A stretch of DNA of 64,000 nt, taken from positions 29,523,872 to 29,587,871 of the forward strand of contig JACDQD010000004.1 in NCBI GenBank assembly GCA_019843655.1. Reading direction: 5' to 3'. This document shows positions 60,801-64,000 of the stretch, one piece after another. Origin of the DNA: Lethocerus indicus (lineage: Eukaryota; Arthropoda; Insecta; Hemiptera; Belostomatidae). The stretch's first letter is position 1; every line of letters starts with the position of its first letter. The position numbers were made by a program, and so were the translations under genes. Below the pieces are notes generated by a model that saw nothing but the letters and a program-made list of their open reading frames with translations, had not been told where the DNA came from and searched no databases.

Positions 60801-61860
60801 ACTGTTTTAATTTCATCTACGTTATTTTCTTACGGAGCTCCTGGTTACCCTTTGGCCTCTCCATCCTAATTATTTCCTATTAAAATATTCAAACATTACA
60901 TTAGTAATTTCTGAAGGAGTGTCTACCATTGCAGAAATACCATTTCGTGTTATTTAAAGAGGAGAAGTACAAATAAAGATCCAAAAAACATTTTTTACAG
61001 TTCTTGGCATGGCCCGAGAGAATAATTAAGGCGCTTAAGGGGTTGCCAAATATTATTATAAGTATATTTTGAACAGAAAGCGAAATCAGCGTAAAGTCAC
61101 CCATATACGAGCCATGTAATTATAAAATAATTAAGTAATTAATAAGTAATTTCATCACTTTGTTGCTTATAGATTATACACGAAATTCAATTACTGACAT
61201 AGATCGACGAATTCAATTGAGCTAATTGATATTGAATAGGAATATATGAGGAAATATAAATGCCGTTATATTAAGGAAGGGAATTTTTGTTTGCCGATCG
61301 CAATATGAGCGAACTCGGGAGAAAAAATCGTTTAAATTGAACCTCCGCGCCGTAAAATTCAGCTTCCGTTTCAATAATCGGACCGGCCCCATCTGGAATC
61401 CAAAGCTCCGGTCAGAGACACTCGACACTCAAATATGAAATGTTCGATGGATATAAAATACACACGAGATATAATGAAATGGATCGATCGTGTAAGTGGA
61501 TATCGGATTAAATAAATGCACTCAGACCATCAGAAAAGTACCAAATCGTAAAAACAATTTTATTAACGTGTATTTATTAATAAAAATTAATTTCAGAACA
61601 GAGTTGTTTTTAGAATTACAATATATTAACAGCACCAAACTTTTTTACTGACATTTATAAATATATGGAAGTGACTTTTAATTCTACAATAATTTACGGG
61701 TTGGAAAAGTGAACCCACTCTAAGAATCGAATTCAGGAGTACACTCCCAATTATTTATCCAGAAAATCCAGAGGGCATTGTTATTGTTTAGTACGTCGTT
61801 ATTTACATAAGAACAATACGTTCAATATTTCTTCGGTTTTTTCAAGATAAGCAAACGTGT
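60801..61860. other. A+T-rich non-coding DNA
   Basis: No gene recognised. A GC-richer patch at 61300-61420 carries a 68-residue minus frame without a domain. Confidence 0.5.
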
Positions 61861-62330
61861 ACAAAGATAAGTCTTATAACAGAGTACGCTGCACTGTGTT
61901 CCCACTGGGGGGCTTAGCCGCGGATCCCGATAAATAAAAGCCACTTTTTTTCATCTGTATGAAAGGAGTGTCTAAACAAGCGGCGTCTTGGAATCACAAT
62001 CGGTCGAAGATTTATAATTGAAGGTGGAGATGTAATTGGATCTTCCCGGCAAATCCGGCCCGGTCTGAGTCCGACAAATTGGGTCGAGAGCTCGATCCCA
62101 ATTATAGCTGGGTTTCCTATTTTCTTACGGCCGGATCCGATTGGCAATCCACCTTGAGAATGGGGCACCGCTGCGAAAGGCGCTCTCGATACAGTGCCGG
62201 ATCTTGGGCCTAATTGATTTGTACAGCTTTAAATCTACAGACTTCAGCGACTGCACAATCCTACAGGACACTGTTAAGCACCAATCGCAGAATCGAGGTG
62301 ACGTAGACTGCCTCACTGATGTCGGTTAGG
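61861..62330. other. GC-richer island
   Basis: CpG-containing, moderately GC-rich block (GGCAAATCCGGCCCGGTC core). Overlapping open frames of 62-84 residues on both strands are not recognised. Confidence 0.4.
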
Positions 62331-62900
62331 CTTAAAATGCCTCCCAATAGATTCTAATTGTATGTTACGAGTGGATAACCAAATTATTTTTCTGATCTAC
62401 TTCTTTAAGGTTAACGCGGCACAAAATTCCTAATTTAAAACATGGAGAAGACATGAAAATGTGATTTTCCTAGAAAGTAAGACCTTACAGTAACCGTTTT
62501 CTTGTTCTGAAATAAAATGACTAATTTCGCTTCTGGTAAATTTTTGTCAGTTAATTATACGACAAATTGGAAAATTTGGTTAACTTTAAGCTGTGAGCGG
62601 CGGGCGCCGTATTTAAATTTATATTATAGAATGTGTGTTCAATTCAAGTTACGTATAGGTTTTTGGTTCCGCCACCTTGTTCCAATCTGTTGTCGACTCT
62701 CCAAAGCCTCGGAAACGTAGGAAAGGTTTTGTTTCGTAAAATGTGTACACGATATTTTAATAAGTACATGTTCGCTGGCATACATGTATTCCCATAAATA
62801 TTTTGACTGACTAAAATGCTAATGGAATACTAAGATGTTTTAAGTTGAACACATTCCATTCAATCACACAAAATAGGAGAAGGCACTTCGGAGAACGACT
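62331..62900. other. A+T-rich non-coding DNA
   Basis: No gene recognised. Confidence 0.5.
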
Positions 62901-63090
62901 GGCGGGAGAATAAGTTTACTCGACATCGGGACTTCGTATTGCGGAACTATCAATAGCACCCCGAGTCTGCTTTGATTGTCTTAGACACGCCTTGTCTTCT
63001 CTCCAGTCGAAAAGGGACAAAAACTTCGTCCTCACTTCTCGGCGATGCTTACTTCCCGAGAAACCCCGGGCCCAAATAATGTCGCAAGAC
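62901..63090. other. GC-richer island
   Basis: GC-richer patch with CTTCCCGAGAAACCCCGGGC. No exon is supported. Confidence 0.35.
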
Positions 63091-63419
63091 TCGTGGCGTC
63101 AACTATAAGCCCATATTAAAGTCTGCGCGAGACCACAATAGAAGGATGACACGAATATACTTCTTTAAAATTCTCGTGAACCTGGGTGTAGAGCCATTGA
63201 AGGTACCTTACAATAGTGGGAGAACGTATTCGTATATTCATGAAGGGGATGAATATCCTCCCTTTCAGCACATTCGACACTGACGGGTTGCTTTAACAAA
63301 CGGATATAAAAAGACATATTTATGCGACCTTCTCTTCTTAAATAATACGCATTCACCACAGTAAATAACAAAGTAAATTACTTAGGTAGTAATCTAGTTA
63401 ATAGGAGAGATGAGATTAC
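63091..63419. other. Mixed DNA next to the foldback element
   Basis: No gene recognised. The 68-residue minus frame at 63165-63371 could belong to the interior of the adjacent element, but I see no counterpart at 54300-54450 to prove it. Confidence 0.35.
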
Positions 63420-64000
63420 TTACGACGCCGTTTTATATCGTCTGGTGCATCCAAACGAGAGAAATCTTTTTTGAACTCACTGTATTCACTCCGTTTTTAT
63501 ATTATAATAAGGCAATAGAAAATAAATAATTTATTTCGTAAAAAATTATTTCCTTTTTGTGAACGCAAGGCACCTTCTTCGAGTCTATATTGTACACAAT
63601 AATAAATGTAATGACGGCGCTAATACTAGACCCGCCACACACATAAGTTATGCGGGTTAGTTTTAGTGACGCCGTCACCGGGTCAAGCAGAAACCGCTAG
63701 TTTATCGGTACAAGTGCACCGAACGAACTTTAGTTAAGTACATTTCCGCACCACCCTCAGGGGGTGCTAGTTCATCGGTGCAAGTGTACCCAACGAACTT
63801 TAGTTAAGTACATTTCCGCACCACCCTCGAGGGGGGCTAGTTTATCGGTGCAAGTGTACCCAACGTACTATAGTTAAGTACATTTCCGCACCACCCTCAG
63901 GGGGCGCTGGTTTATCGGTGCAAGTGGACCCAACGAACTTTAGTTAAGTACATTGCCGCACCACCCTCAGGGGGCGCTGGTTTATCGGTGCAAGTGGACC
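63420..64000 (-). mobile_element. Foldback-like element, copy 6 (interior, stem-loop block, array; runs off the window)
   Basis: In minus orientation relative to the copy at 35621. An interior segment (63420-63550) matches 54164-54300: both read AAATAAATTATTT, TATTATAATATAAAAA, GTGAATACAGTGAGTT, GATTTCTCT and CAGACGATATA on the equivalent strand. Next is the 146-bp block (63553-63697) with about six differences from the other two copies, then at least four 70-bp units (63698-64000). The array continues to the last base, so the true end is outside the window. The interior segment beside the stem-loop is absent at 36773. Confidence 0.8.
63698..64000 (-). repeat. 70-bp tandem array, at least 4 units, cut by window edge
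   Basis: CAAGTG starts lie at 63711, 63781, 63851, 63921 and 63991, exactly 70 bp apart. The last two units share GCTGGTTTATCGGTG and CAAGTGGACC variants not seen elsewhere, a sign of recent local duplication. Confidence 0.95.

Noticed and set aside
60625..60816. 63-residue minus frame with helix-like stretch IAARIAELLNQG
   Set aside because: Superficially like a DNA-binding domain but no homeodomain or other family residues align, and it sits in an island where both strands have open frames.
1..64000. Recurrent TTTATGG/CCATAAA strings as Hox/caudal-type sites
   Set aside because: Their number looks close to what A+T-rich composition alone gives, and they are not concentrated in the islands.
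1..64000. tRNA, rRNA or known microRNA genes
   Set aside because: I looked for B-box-like GGTTCRA strings with a matching A box and for common insect microRNA seeds; isolated partial matches only, none with the required structure.

Overview
This window looks like nuclear DNA of an insect or another arthropod. The reasons are two jockey-type non-LTR retrotransposon ends, a mellifera-type mariner remnant, a degenerate TTAGG-like patch, and A+T-rich DNA with simple repeats. I cannot name the species. I found no convincing host protein-coding gene, rRNA or tRNA. The longest open frames are either products of tandem repeats or lie by chance in GC-rich patches, and none shows a protein family I recognise.

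Layout. Long A+T-rich stretches are interrupted about every 1 to 2 kb by sharply bounded 150-500 bp GC-rich islands. These islands carry AG/CT microsatellites, runs of 9 to 13 G or C, and a few shared short palindromes. They could be regulatory elements, small exons or old repeats; the sequence alone does not decide.

Mobile DNA. The most distinctive content is one family of foldback-like elements, represented by six pieces at 4.49, 26.46, 35.62, 50.44, 53.75 and 63.42 kb (the last runs off the window). Each piece combines some of these modules: a terminal block of about 80-100 bp; a subterminal block; direct tandem units of 70 bp (six units in one array, ten in another, at least four in a third); and a 146-bp block holding a 66-bp stem-loop. 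The 146-bp block is identical at 36.6 and 54.0 kb and differs at about six positions at 63.6 kb. One copy (53754-54614) has the terminal block at both ends in inverted orientation, which supports a DNA transposon resembling the Foldback/Galileo type. No transposase was identified. Other mobile DNA: a 5'-truncated jockey-like insertion with a perfect 12-bp target duplication (7727-8295), a second internally deleted copy (38205-38597), and a 267-bp internally deleted mariner flanked by TA (58283-58549). A 42-bp minisatellite with an exactly constant period occupies 10382-10885.

How the parts fit together. This is a non-coding interval, intergenic or intronic, shaped by repeat insertion and tandem amplification. 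No genes can be placed in a pathway. What most deserves follow-up is the foldback-like family with its conserved stem-loop block, and the recurrent GC-rich islands.
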